Positions 39,491 to 51,429 of a stretch of 64,000 bases of DNA are shown in pieces. Source of the stretch: Enoplosus armatus (taxonomy: Eukaryota > Chordata > Actinopteri > Centrarchiformes > Enoplosidae); contig NC_092192.1 of NCBI RefSeq assembly GCF_043641665.1, positions 15,531,158-15,595,157 of the forward strand, written 5' to 3'. The notes beneath the pieces were generated by a model. That model was not told the origin of the DNA, made no database searches, and was given only the letters and a program-made list of their open reading frames with translations. Each line of letters opens with the position of its first letter. Position 1 is the stretch's first letter. A program made the position numbers and the translations under genes.

Positions 39491-40966
39491 AGAGCCTTGA
39501 GATCACATTGTGTCATAGCCTGGGGCTTTCCAAACTGGCAGTTAAAACTCAGTGCTGTGCTTTTGATAACTGACAGGGTCATTCAGAAAGTCAGCCGTAT
39601 GAAAATGCAAACAAAACAACATATTAGCCTGAGTTGTAACATGACACCCAGAGGAGAGATTTTTCATGTACACACAGATAATGTTTGACTGTGCCTGATG
39701 CCTTTTACAGCCCTGACGCTGAAGGTGACAGCTCTTTAACTCTATATGCTTTCACTTACATATACCTGCATTCTGTGGCAACATTTTATTTTATTACTGA
39801 ATGTTCAGAGACAACAATTCACAGTATCATTAAATTCAGTTCACAGTACAGTTCAACAGGCATGAAAGTAAGAAAATACATAAAATATGAATGTAAAACA
39901 CCATATTCAACAGAAAACCCCATAAAAAACCTCCAAAACAAACAAGGTTAATGTATCATTGGTGCTCATGTGCTGCCACAGTCACTTCAGTGTGTCTTGG
40001 CAGGGCTCCTCCAAACATCTGGAGTGTTACGGAGCAACACTGGACACTTTGTTCATGACACTCAGAGGCCAGTCCAGAGGCGTTCATGAAAAGGTTCTTA
40101 TACACAAAAATGGTGCTTAGGAAGAAATCTAAAAACAACAACTAGCATTCCTGGAATACAGTTTCAGTATTTTCCAAAATACATGTAGGTAAAAATTATT
40201 ATTTTAATCACCATCTTTGACATGATGACTACTGGAGCTACCATTTCATAAAGCTTTCCCTTAATTGCCCTTTTTGTGACCTCAAGGTTGATAACATTCA
40301 ATCTCTCAGACCGGTAGAGCAGAGAAATTACTAACAATCATCTCCAAAAACCCCCTCCAGCACTCAGGCAAAACACTTAACTTCCAGCTGCTCCAGTGAG
40401 CTGCTCAGTTGCCAATAGTACACTCTGTACCAGAGCTGGGCAGCGCCCAGGTGTTCATGTTTGTGTGTGAATGTCTGTGCAAGTAAAAACAGGGCATTGG
40501 GCAGGTCATGCTCAGTGAACCTGGATGAATAAAAATGTAAACGTGGATAGAAACCTGAACCTGAAACATAACTTTCTTCTACAAAATGTAGTCACAAAAA
40601 GAAAGAGAGAAATAACGAATCATATTCATATCATAATCACGACATGAACATTTTCCCAGTCAGCAGCGTGAAATAGTTAATCTTGCGCGACATGAATGCA
40701 TCATCAGCAGGATGTTCCTTCAGCCACAGAGGAAGAACTAATCTGTATCTGATGAAATCTGCACTTCTTCCCCAGTTTAAAACCCTGTATGTGTACTAGA
40801 AATTACTCAGACTGGTGAAATTCTTGTGAGAATGTTTGAAGGCTTGTTTGTGTCACTGTTCCTGCCCCTAGATGCAGTCAACTTTCACTTCTGAAAATGT
40901 TACAGATGTTATTGAAAGCTGTGTGTAGTTCTTACTTAAATCACTAGAGGGCGACAAAGTATTTTT

Positions 40967-40972
40967 TTTATT
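40967..40972 (-). terminator. possible mpdu1 polyadenylation signal
   Basis: AATAAA on the minus strand, about 290 bases after the mpdu1 stop. Confidence 0.4.
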
Positions 40973-41260
40973 CCTTCACCCTTACAATAACTGGAAAGTA
41001 ACTACAGAAATAAAATTTAAAATGTATAAAATGATTAAATGGCATGACAATGATAGTTCCCGTTTACACAGACACACAGCACATGACTTGTCTTAAAGTA
41101 GACCTGAGTGTAACACACTGACATATATGTAAACATTTCCTGCTACTTCGGCGCTGTATTTGAGTTTTTAATATGTCAACATCTGGCACAGAATCACAAA
41201 ACATTTCATGAATGACAGGAAGGATGATGTGAGTGTTCATTCGCCGCAATCCTCCACTGT

Positions 41261-44200
41261 CTACTCACTCTTCTTTTTAGTGGTGGTGCTGCCCCTGTAG
41301 CAGAGGACCTGGGTCAGGAGGACACAGCTGAGGCAGGCTGACAGTGTGTGTGACAGTGTAGCAAATGAGCTTCCCGTCTCCTGCAAGACAAAGTTTGATG
41401 CAATCTCACTTAGCAAAGACAACAATGACAGATTGGGGTAGTATGAAATATAGAGTTGTGTAGCTATGCATATGTTTGTGTGTTATCCCTGAGTGCATAC
41501 CTGTAGAGACACAAAGATAACACCCAGAGACCCTGCCCACGATAGTACCACGGACACAGTGGACAGTTGGCCTGTGTGTCCATTACAGTAGTTAGTTCCA
41601 GCCTGCAGACCCTGAAACAACAAACCCAGCAAATAAATTCACTCTCCTCTCCAAACTGTGCATAATCCCTTCACAGTTCACAGGTCTTATTAATCATGGA
41701 ACAGCCCAGACACTGAGCTGCACAGACAAGATAAGCCACTGAGTTGCTACCTTGCTTGCAATTAAAGCTGCCAAACTAGAGGCCTGCATCGCTGAGATGA
41801 CTGCTGCAGCTGCGTAGAAGCCCAGAAGGAAAATCACACCACTGTAAGCCAAGAGGAACAGCACTCCTGCCACGTAAACATAAAACAGGATGTTATAAAA
41901 TGCAGAAGATGGTAGAAACTTCATTCACAAGAAAAAATGCCACACAAGAAACACTTATTTTCACACCGATGGTCACTTACAAAATCAATAGGTACCTGAC
42001 ATATGTTAAAGTGGACTATTTAAATAATCATTTAAACCTGTACATTTCTAAGAGACAAATGGTCCCTGTGAAACGCATATGAGTCGAGTGGAAACGCCAC
42101 AAGATGGCGCTCCAGGAAAGCACTGAAAATGAAACAGGAAGCCTGTGTGAGTGACAGTCACCTGAAACACTGTGGCAAGCTTATAAACTAGTCTTCACAT
42201 CCAGCGTAATGATGATGAGGATTGTCCATGTGTGATTTTCCTTCAGTTACTCAGATATAAAATGTTCCATTACACAGGATATTCTGGGCCATCCCAAATG
42301 ATTAAGCTGAATGTTAAAGTTTAAGGCTTCTGTAATGTTTGAACCAGCTGATTGTAAAGCCTGTTGAACAAAACAGGTCTGTAATAGCTTTGTCTAGATA
42401 AACTTTATCATATTTCAATACAGCAGATTGAGGCAACATTTGTCAGAACAAGCAGTTTAATGAAAAAATGGCTCATTTGTAAGTGCTGCATTGTAACTGT
42501 TGCCAAAAATCAATACTCATCTGAGGCTGTTATCTGAATCCACCTTCAACACATAAAACCAAGGGGAGTTTCTTTTTCTGTGGTCTGGGGATAGTCAAGT
42601 TTATTTGTATAACTCTTTATATAGGATGTTTAAAATCAATAAATGTCAATCAGACTGATTCACAGAGAGAAAAAAACCAATCTGATGAACACACAAAAAT
42701 AATGAAAATGTATTTGAGTAATCCCACATACAGTCGTGCTGCTGTCAATACTCTCTCGAGCACCAAATGTGTAATAATCCGCCTCTGAAAATACTCAACA
42801 AATGTGGTTATTACTCCTATTTGAGCAACATTTGCTAAAAAAAATACAGTGTCTCACTGTTTTAGGAAATGACTGAGCCTTTTGTAAATATGAAACTGTA
42901 TATTTGTGATGTGTAGATATGAATGGGCTTGAGGCTGAGAGCCAAAGACAGGGGGAGGGAAGTCAAAGTACTTAAAGACTGAATGGTTTTGGTCTTTTCA
43001 TGGGATTTGATGGCAATAAGAAAAATATGGAATCATGCCAGACTTATCCTAGAAGCATATACATTATTTTATATGTGTGCTAACCTTTGAGGGTATCACC
43101 ACGATAATGCAGGATGAGGAAGACAATCGCTGCTGTCTGGGCCAATGTGAAGAGCCTCTCACCCCAGGCACTGTAGAGCAGTTCAAGTACAACACATGTA
43201 AGACACACATCTATGATGATAGATACACGCTGTTAGCTGCAAAACAGAATCATACTCTACTCCGATCATTCTCTGCAGAGTGTGTACATTAATGGACTCT
43301 TTAAACTTGACAGAACTTGCATTAAGGTGTGTAGGCTACATTGCTCATATATCTATTGAATAGCTTCTACAGTTTCTACATCTCAAATCAGTCAGTATTG
43401 GGAGGTTTGCAACATGATTATAAAACAAAACCTGCAACACTCGTGGTCCGACCTGCCAGTGAATCAGCATAGACTGAGAGCTCTCTGACTTATTCATCGT
43501 GGTTAAATACGTACAAGAGTGGGAAGTTGTTGGCCATGGCGTACACAACAGGACATGAGAAGGCATAAAGCTGCAGCAGGACGGAGGTCAGACTCAGGCC
43601 CGCTGCACTTCCTCTCCACAGTATCTTCAGCAGCTGAGGTAGCTGTGCTGCAGGGAGACAACAGACAGGGAGGTGAGGGTGGTGCAGAGGAGGTACAACA
43701 TCAGTGACTCTTAGGAGTTAGTTTGGTGGTTGTCCAGATTAGCAATCAATATGTCCATATTAATATAACCATATAAAATTGCTTTGTCTACTTCATTGTC
43801 CTGTGGCTAGTTCAGTTTCAGATGAAGTGTGGAAATGCCTGTGCTTCTGCATAGATGACATGTTAATGCAGTGCGTTTGGTGATATCATCACCAGGCCTG
43901 ATGTTGTCATGGTTATCTACACTGGGAAAGTCAATCCTTATGTGATCATTGTGTTGTAAAGAGAGCCAATCAATAATGATCAATCATCACAGTGTAAAGA
44001 GACATTGTATGAAATAATGAGTTTGTTGTGTAATATTTTCTTCTCTGGGTCTGCTTATTAGAAATCCATCCTGTGGGTTTGTCAGAGGGAAAACTATTTA
44101 ACCATCTTTGTTAGTTGTGTTTGTTAGTGATGCCCTGTCACGTGATTACAGCAGACTCGTGTGGGCTGAGGAGAAGTCTTACCCAGGAAAGTGTCCAGTA

Positions 44201-44505
44201 AGATCCAAAATCCGAAGGTTCTGTTCAGTGCAAACGTCAGGCAAGGCACTGGGACAGAAAGGAAAACTATTAAAACAATCAGACCACAGCAGATTAACGC
44301 GGCCAACGCGACAAAGAAAATGTTTACAACGTAAATTGTCTCGCACATCTGGAAAGATGTTTTGCAACATTTCACCCATTTTACTCCTTTTAATTCAACA
44401 ACGACGAGCCTCACCGTGCAAGTGAAAGTTGTCGCAAAGCTCCTCGTAACATTTTTCTGGCATTAAATAGGTAACCAGGAACTGCTTGACGGGAGACGAG
44501 GCCAT
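41261..44505 (-). CDS. mpdu1: mannose-P-dolichol utilization defect 1 protein
   Basis: Multi-pass ER membrane protein of the PQ-loop family, required for use of mannose- and glucose-phosphate-dolichol in N-glycan and GPI-anchor synthesis. Exons: 44505-44415, 44248-44183, 43647-43515, 43170-43085, 41866-41751, 41611-41501 and 41380-41261, in phase, giving 240 residues (human 247). Seen: PEKCYEELC near the N-terminus; [13 protein letters not shown]; the PQ-loop [38 protein letters not shown] then [32 protein letters not shown]; and a Lys-rich C-terminal tail (TTTKKKSE), which is consistent with ER retention. Each block aligns in order with human MPDU1. It is head-to-head with the first TM4SF gene, 667 bases between start codons. 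Confidence 0.95.
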
Positions 44506-45172
44506 CGTGCGTCAGCCGCAGTTAGAGTTAACAGTAAAGGGGAGTGGTTCAAAGGTCCCCCAATATTTATATCCGGGACCAGAGTGGACATGTCTAAGGG
44601 TAAACATGGTCCACGTTTCATAAAAAAAAAAAAATAATCACCTAGCCTCTTTATACTAAAATAAATATATGTTTTCCTGGCAAATACTATATTGATCCAT
44701 TAAATACCAAGTTCAAAGTGCTGGTGGTCTATGGCAAGCAGTGTTAACATTTAATAGCTGGACTGTATATATATTGCAGATATCTGTGATTCAATTCTTC
44801 CTAATCAAAAAGAAATCTTCAGATATCCACAATGACATTCTTCCTATCCACAATTGCCATTTCAGAGAGTTAAATGAGGTATGCAGTATTGTTTTTTCTT
44901 CCTATTAAGTCATAATACATAGTCTGATGGATTAAAACTACTCAAACAACTGCAATTTACATCTATACATGTAACAAAGTGCTGTCTATTATTAATCACC
45001 TAATTACACCTCCCACACCAGTTCACCATCACTGCTAGTATTTAGCTGCCAGTGCAAATGCATTTCTCTCTCTTGGTCAGGTTCAAGTGGGACTTCTCTG
45101 AAAACAGGAAGGATTCCAAAACTTAATGAGCGAGAGGTTTTACAGCAGTTAGTTAGTTCTCACTCTGACAGC
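44506..45172. promoter_or_regulatory. shared mpdu1 / tm4sf upstream region
   Basis: 667 bases between divergent start codons, so both promoters must lie here or overlap. The TM4SF-proximal 180 bases (from ATTACACCTCCCACAC at about 45003) are duplicated upstream of the second TM4SF gene at about 50438. No TATA box is placed with confidence. Confidence 0.5.
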
Positions 45173-46812
45173 ATGTGTGCTGGAAAGTGTTCCCGTTGCA
45201 TTGCTTTTACTCTGTACCCATTAGTGCTCATATCCATCATCTGTAATATAGTGTTGTTCTTTCCTGGCAGTGACATCAAGTATGCCAAAGAGGGACACAT
45301 TACTGAGGAGGTGAAATACATGGGGGGCCTCATTGGAGGGGGTTTAATGGTGAGTTGTCTTTTCTCTAGCCTGTTACTGAAGGGTGTGGCTCCGGACTAC
45401 AAGCTGCTGTAAACTTGTTTCTGAAATATAATGAGCAGCCTCATGTAAAACTGAAAAATACTGGCTTTATACTGTATATTGTTTTTTATTGCTTTTGCAG
45501 TGGTCTCATCTGTTCTGGCTCCTAATTTTGTGCTTCAATGGAAAAGATCTGTGATGCTCTTAATTTAGCAACACTTTAAATCAATTGCATTATTGATTAG
45601 TGTCATCAGGTACCACATATTTTTTTAATGTACATGTATAATACTCTCATGAGGCACCTTTCATCCTGACTGAACCAACGTCTCAAAACGAAGACTTCTG
45701 CAAAGTTTCCCAAGTGCTGAATTATTTCACTAATCTTGTGAATAGGAGTGTTTTAAACGTGTTTTACATTGATGCTGCATCTGATTCCCTGTTAGCTAAT
45801 GTGTACCACCACAGGTGTTGATCCCAGCACTTTACATCAGCTTGACTGGAGAACAGGGCTGCTGTGGAAATCGCTGTGGGGTGAGTCAGTCATTTCAGGT
45901 GCTCAGTAAAACATACAGAAAAAAGTAGCTTTTATTTTGTCAAACTATTATTTCTAAGGTCAAGAAGAATGTTCACATTCAACTAAATTCAAGTGTTTAA
46001 TGGAAAGCTGTCATGCTGAGAATTACTCAACAATTAAAAAGAAATGAAATATGGTGCATGGTGCTGCATTACTGTTACACAACATTTAGGTGATCTTGAG
46101 ATAAGATAATGTACAACCATCAGAACCACAGCACAGCACATTTCTCCTTTTCTTTTTTTAAAAAAAAACATGTATTTCTAAGTTATTAGACGGCGTTTAA
46201 ACAGTCAAAAAAAAATACTGATATCATCTGAAAACATTTAAACATCAACATCGTTGATTTTTTGCTCGTCCTCTGCAGATGTTCTTATCCATTGTATTTG
46301 CTGCAATGGGAGTGACTGGTGGCCTGTACAGTTTCATTGTGGCAGTGCTTGGTTTGGGTAACGGGCCCCTCTACAGAGATGGTGGGGAATGGACAACACC
46401 TTTCAAAAAATGGTGACAAACAGAAGTAACTGTCTGATGGCACTTGTTATGATATATGAAGTTCTGGTTATTATAAGCTTCTTCTATCACACAGTAATTC
46501 GACCTACCTGACCGACTTTAAGTCGTGGGGAGACTGCACAGAGCCTAAGAATGTGGTCCAGTTCAACATAGGATTGTTCATCACTCTGACGGCAGCCAGC
46601 TGCCTGCAGCTCTGTGCCATTCAGATGATCAACGGCCTGTTTGGCTGCCTGTGTGGAACCTGCAACGACAAAGAGGTAAAGAGGTCAGTTTTCCATGTTG
46701 TTAGGACATCTGATCCACTGATATGTCTCACATGAGTTGTGTCATTTGAGATAATCTTAACTCCAGTTCCCCTCTCTTTTTGTTTTTATTTTTTAACTTA
46801 CAAAAGCCATAA
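45173..46812 (+). CDS. transmembrane 4 L6 family protein (TM4SF4/5-like), copy A
   Basis: Four-pass plasma-membrane protein of the L6 family. Exons: 45173-45349, 45815-45880, 46279-46412, 46495-46675 and 46807-46812, in phase, giving about 187 residues. Seen: family start MCAGKCSRC; TM1 (TLYPLVLISIICNIVLFFPG); TM2 with GGLIGGGLMVLIPAL; the GCCGNRCG cysteine cluster; TM3; extracellular W-D-C box (SWGDCTEPKNVVQFN) with NST glycosylation sequon; and TM4 then GLFGCLCGTC. Compared with copy B it lacks two residues in TM4 (LQ-LCAIQ against LQVVLCAIQ) and its last exon codes only Pro-stop. Paralogy with TM4SF5 or TM4SF4 is not resolved. The gene is intact in frame but could be under relaxed constraint. 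Confidence 0.85.
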
Positions 46813-47229
46813 ATTCCTGGTCAGGAAGCGTCTGATCGGTAGCTGAAGAGTTGACTAGCCTGGTTGCCTTCTTCTTTAATGTTCAATAACTGTTGCTCAA
46901 TACTGGTAGAGCATTTGTATCTGTACAAATGTTCCAGTGTTATCTCAGATAGTTGGACATATAAACTTACCGTTGAATAGCTGGCTGGTAGTCCCTGCTA
47001 GTAATTTATGACCTACCAGCTGTAGGACAGAGCTGATAGGCAACAACTGCCATTTACCATGATTGTGGAACCCAAAAATGGGCCTCTACTGTTTCTTGAT
47101 AATGGGGACAATGCAGCCTTTTTCATCCGCTGCTTCTGAGTTGTTTGCATTTGTGTATCCTGTATCGTCCGTACCACAGCATGCTTTCAGTGAATGAGAA
47201 CCTGAGATACACATGGAATCAAAAAAGAG

Positions 47230-49431
47230 CATAATCTTTTAGTTGTGAGAACGATCCAGGGAGAACTGAAGGTAAAGATCAGGGAGGCTAAGGAGAGGTA
47301 CAGGAGGAAGCTGGAGTGGAAACTCCAGCAGAACAACATCAGAGAGGTCTGGAGTGGAATGAGGACCATCACTGGTTACAGGCCAACTAACAACAGAGAA
47401 GCTGAATGCAGTGTGGACCGGGCCAACGAACTGAATCTGTTTTTCAACAGATTTGACACTGTGGTCAGACTCGAGTTAGAGACTCGTACCTGGAGCAGCT
47501 CCGGCCCTTGGTCAAGCCACACTTGGACCCCCTGCAGTTCACCTATCAGCCCCGACTTGGAGTTGAGGATGCCATCATCTACCTGCTCAACCACATCTAC
47601 GCCCACCTGGATAAACCGGCGAGCACTGTGAGAGTCATGTTTTTTGACTTCTCCAGTGCGTTCAACACCATCTGTCCGGCTCTACCGGGTGAGAAGCTGA
47701 CGGAGATGCAGGTGGATGCCCCCCTCGTGTCCTGGATTGTCAACTACCTGACTGGCAGACCACAGTATGTGCGCTTACAACACTGTGTGTCAGAGAGAGT
47801 GGTCAGCAACACCGGGGCCCCGCAGGGGACTGTCCTCTCTCCCTTCCTCTTCACCATCTACACCACGGACTTCAGCTACTGCACTGAGACCTGCCATCTT
47901 CAGATGTTTTCTGATGACTCAGCAATAGTTGGATGTATCTGTAAGGGTGATGAGGAGGAGTACAGGGCTGCTGTGGACTACTTTGTCGCATAGTGCGAGC
48001 AGAACCACCTGCAGCTCAACGTGACAAAGACAGAATCAGAATCAGAATCAGAATCAGAAACTGTTTATTGCCAAGTAACATACATTACAGGGAATTTGCT
48101 GTGGTCTGATGGTGCTATTGTTTCGATAACAAATAAGTAGAATATAAAAGGTAAAATAAGAATTAAAATAAAAATAGATAAATAACAAACAGTGCAGTGA
48201 CCAGAATAAAGTAAAGTGTCCAGATAAAGTGTCCAGAAGGGGGTGGGTGGGGCTGCGCTCTTCCTAAAGTCAACAACCATCTCCACTGTCTTTGAAGCGT
48301 TAAGCTCCAGGTTGTTGCTGTTGCACCAGGTCACCAGGTGGTCAATCTCCCACCTGTAGGCAGACTCATCCTCTCCAGAGATGAGTCCGATGAGGGTGGT
48401 GTCGTCCGCGAACTTCAGGAGCTTGACGGACTGGTGACTGGAGGTGCAGCTGTTGGTGTAGAGGGAGAAGAGTAGGGGAGAAAGAACGCAGCCTTGAGGG
48501 GAGCCGGTGCTGATCGTCCGCGAGTCTGAGACGTGTTTCCCCAGCTTCACATGCTGCTTCCTGTCAGACAGGAAATCTGTGATCCACCTGCAGGTGGGGT
48601 CAGGCACGTTCAGCTGGGAGAGCTTGTCCAACATGAGCCTGAGTCTTCAGAGGGTCAAAAGGAGGGTCAAAAGGAGCTGACTGTGGATCTGAGGAGGACC
48701 AAGATGCCTATGACCCCTGTTTGCCAGAGCCGTCTGTATTTTCTGAGGCGGCTGAGGTCCTTCAACATCTGCCGGACTATACTGATGTTTTATGAGTCTG
48801 TGGTGGCCAGTGCTATCCTCTATGCTGTTGCATGCTGGGGCAGCAGGCTGAGGGTGGCGGACTCCAACAGACTTAATAAACTGATCCGCAAGGCCAGTGA
48901 CGTTGTTGGGGTGGAGCTGGACTCTCTGACGGTGGTGACAGAGAGGAGGATGCTGTCCAAGCTGCGGGTCATCTTGGACAATGTCTCACATCCTCTCCAT
49001 GATGTACTGGTCAGGCACAAGAGCAGCTTCAGTGGGAGACTCATTCCTCCCAAATGTACAACGGAGCGCCACAGGAAATCATTCCTGCCTGTGGCCATCA
49101 AACTCCTCCCTCTGAGTGTCGGACACTCAGAAGAAACAGACTGGAAATCTTCTACATATACTACCTCAATATTACTTATTCTTAAATGACAATACATACA
49201 TATATATATATATATAGACATACATAATTTGCTGTTGTATATATTTTTAACTTTTATTTTTCACTTAAATATTGTAAATGTGTATATTTTTACTTTCTAT
49301 TTCTTATTTTCATATTTTGTACATACTTTTATTTCTAAATTTATGCTGCTTTCTACTCTTGAATGGGAGCACCAGTACTGTAAAATTTCCCCCCGGGGAT
49401 CAATAAAGTATTTCTGATTCTGATTCTGATA
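47230..49431 (+). mobile_element. degenerate L2/Rex-like non-LTR retrotransposon (LINE), 5'-truncated, interrupted
   Basis: Plus-strand LINE relic. From 47245 a linker region (REAKERYRRKLEWKLQQNN) is open, then a shift and missing sequence lead to a reverse-transcriptase part at about 47508-47993 with FFDFSSAFNT, GAPQGTVLSPFLF and the FSDD catalytic box, ending in an in-frame TAG. After the nested insertion the C-terminal part resumes at about 48660 (LRRTK, RLYFLRRLRSFNIC, GRLIPPKCTTERHRKSF). The 3' end is CCCCCCGGGGATCAATAAAG followed by (TGATTC)n, the tail type of such elements. Frameshifts and stops show it is dead. Confidence 0.85.
48034..48660 (-). mobile_element. second LINE fragment nested in reverse orientation
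   Basis: Minus-strand insertion inside the plus-strand LINE. It carries an open RT segment (48634-48250: WITDFLSDRKQHVKLG, GSPQGCVLSPLLFSLYTN, KFADDTTLIGLI, LELNASKTVEMVVDFR) joined abruptly to 3' UTR and a (TGATTC)n tail (plus-strand CAGAATCAGAATCAGAATC at about 48033). Its YADD-type box is intact (FADD). The host reading CNVTKT-like sequence stops at about 48030 and resumes after about 48650. The exact insertion ends and target-site duplication are unclear; a 12-13 base direct repeat (GAGGGTCAAAAG) sits at the right edge. Confidence 0.8.
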
Positions 49432-49432
49432 C
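49414..49432 (+). repeat. (TGATTC)n LINE tail
   Basis: Three short units directly after the AATAAAGTATT 3' end of the LINE. Confidence 0.85.
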
Positions 49433-50616
49433 TTTGGTTGTGAATCTCTTATGAGTGACGGTGGTTGTGTGTTGCTTTAAATAACGGATTAAAACAATGC
49501 TATTCTTCATGCCAGGAAAGACATTCGTCAGCAGCATACTTACAACCTTGCTCACTCATGAGGAACACTGCCTCGCCCAAGCTTTGCTGGGAGACAACAT
49601 GTGTTTTGGGCAGCGTGACTGTGAGGGGGTTGGAGCTTCCCTGCTGCAGATGATCGATGACAATCACACAGATGTCTTCAGTTCATCTGTTCATTTTACC
49701 ACCTTCACAACCACATTCCTGCACAACTGTGTGGTGAATCAGTGCTTCTGTATAAAATTAACGTAATACACAAGAATAAACATGTAACATACGAAATGTA
49801 TACAGTGCTCGTATGGCCTCTTCTTTTTTTTTCAAATTTCACAATTTTCTTCAAATTTCTGATACAATGCGGAAACGACTGAAGGCATCAGCCCACTGGA
49901 TAAAAATGTTGCCTGTCCACCCACAATATGGTAATTTATCAACGGTTTGCAGTTGATGTCAATGACACATTGTTCTTGTGCTGCCATACGTGCTGCCGCA
50001 GGTCTAAAGTCCAACCATGTTGTGATCCTGGTGTCACAATGTCAATACATCACCAGAATACTGTACGCAAGAGGTGGCCTTAAAACATGTCTTTCTCAGG
50101 AAATCTCTGCTTCCTCAACAGTACCCACCAAAATAATCTAGTAGCACTTTTTTACTTTATGTAGCATTATTAATATATTACAGCAACATACAAGCATAAT
50201 AAGCATGTTGGAGGCCTGATCACTAAACTAAACATAAGTATGTAACAGTGATGTGCCCATCAACAACACGTCTGACTCAGATGACCTGAATACAGTAATA
50301 TCTTTAACCAAAAAATGTGCATCTGCACATCTAATTCAACAAAACAAGCGTTGTCTCCCAAAGATACCATGGAATGAGTCACGTATAGTTCTGCAGCCTA
50401 TCCCAGGCTCTGTTTGTCCATGTTATCTGCTTGTCATTACACCTCCCACACCCTAAAAATCAGTCACAGTATTTAGTCTCTGCTCCAGGTGCGAATACAT
50501 TTCCTCCGTTGAGTCAGTTTCAAGCGGAACTTCTGTCTGAGAACAGGAAGGATTTCAGCTCAAACTCACGGAACGAGAAGGTTTTACAGCAGTTAGTTAG
50601 TTCTCACTTTGACAAC

Positions 50617-51388
50617 ATGTGTACTGGAAAATGTTCCCGCTGCATTGCTGTTACTCTGTACCCGTTAGCAGTCATATCCATCATCTGTAACATAGTGTTG
50701 TTCTTTCCTGGCGGGGACGTCAAGTATGCCAAGGATGGACACATTACTGAGGAGGTGAAATACATGGGGGGCCTCATTGGAGGGGGTTTAATGGTGAGTT
50801 GTCTTTTCTCTAGCCTGTTACTGAAGGGTGTGACTCTGGACTACAAGCTGCTGCAAATTCCTTTCTGAAATATAATGTGTTAGATGTAGTTGTAATGTTA
50901 GATAGTTAGATATGACTTCATACTGTATATTGGATTCTAATTATTGATGATTTATGATTTATGGTGTGCAGTGGTCATCTCGCCTGTTCCGACTCTTAGT
51001 TTTGTGCTTCAACATTCATTTTGTGCCGTGTGTGATTCTCTCATGAGACACATTTCATTCTGACTGAAGCAAAGTTTCTAACTTGTGATGCGTTTAATGC
51101 AATTTGAAGATGTATTCCTCCCAACTTCCCTATTCTGCAGTGTTTCCTGAAGTCTTTTAACATATTCTACAAGCTTTGAGTTATCAATATTAAGTGATTG
51201 TTTTAGTTTTAACTACAATGATTTGAATATTAACTAGTGAAAACTCATCTGTCCTGCCACAGGTGTTGCTCCCAGCACTGTACATCCACTGGACTGGACA
51301 ACAGGGGTGCTGTGGGAATCGCTGTGGGGTGAGAATTGCAAATGAGGGCTGGCTTAATTTTTGAATTTAATATGAACAATATAAACAC

Positions 51389-51429
<41 letters not shown>

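Larger units (their letters stand above)
36308..41260. other. convergent slc25a35/mpdu1 spacer
   Basis: 5 kb with no supportable exon. It includes the slc25a35 3' UTR (AATAAA at 37417-37422), a perfect 16-bp hairpin at 39099-39134, a dispersed repeat at about 39253-39490 and the likely mpdu1 3' UTR from 41260 down to a TTTATT at 40967-40972. Confidence 0.5.
46813..50616. other. region between the two TM4SF copies
   Basis: Contains the LINE complex (about 47230-49431). From 49432 to 50430 I see no exon. From about 50436 the sequence is the duplicated TM4SF promoter. Confidence 0.6.
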
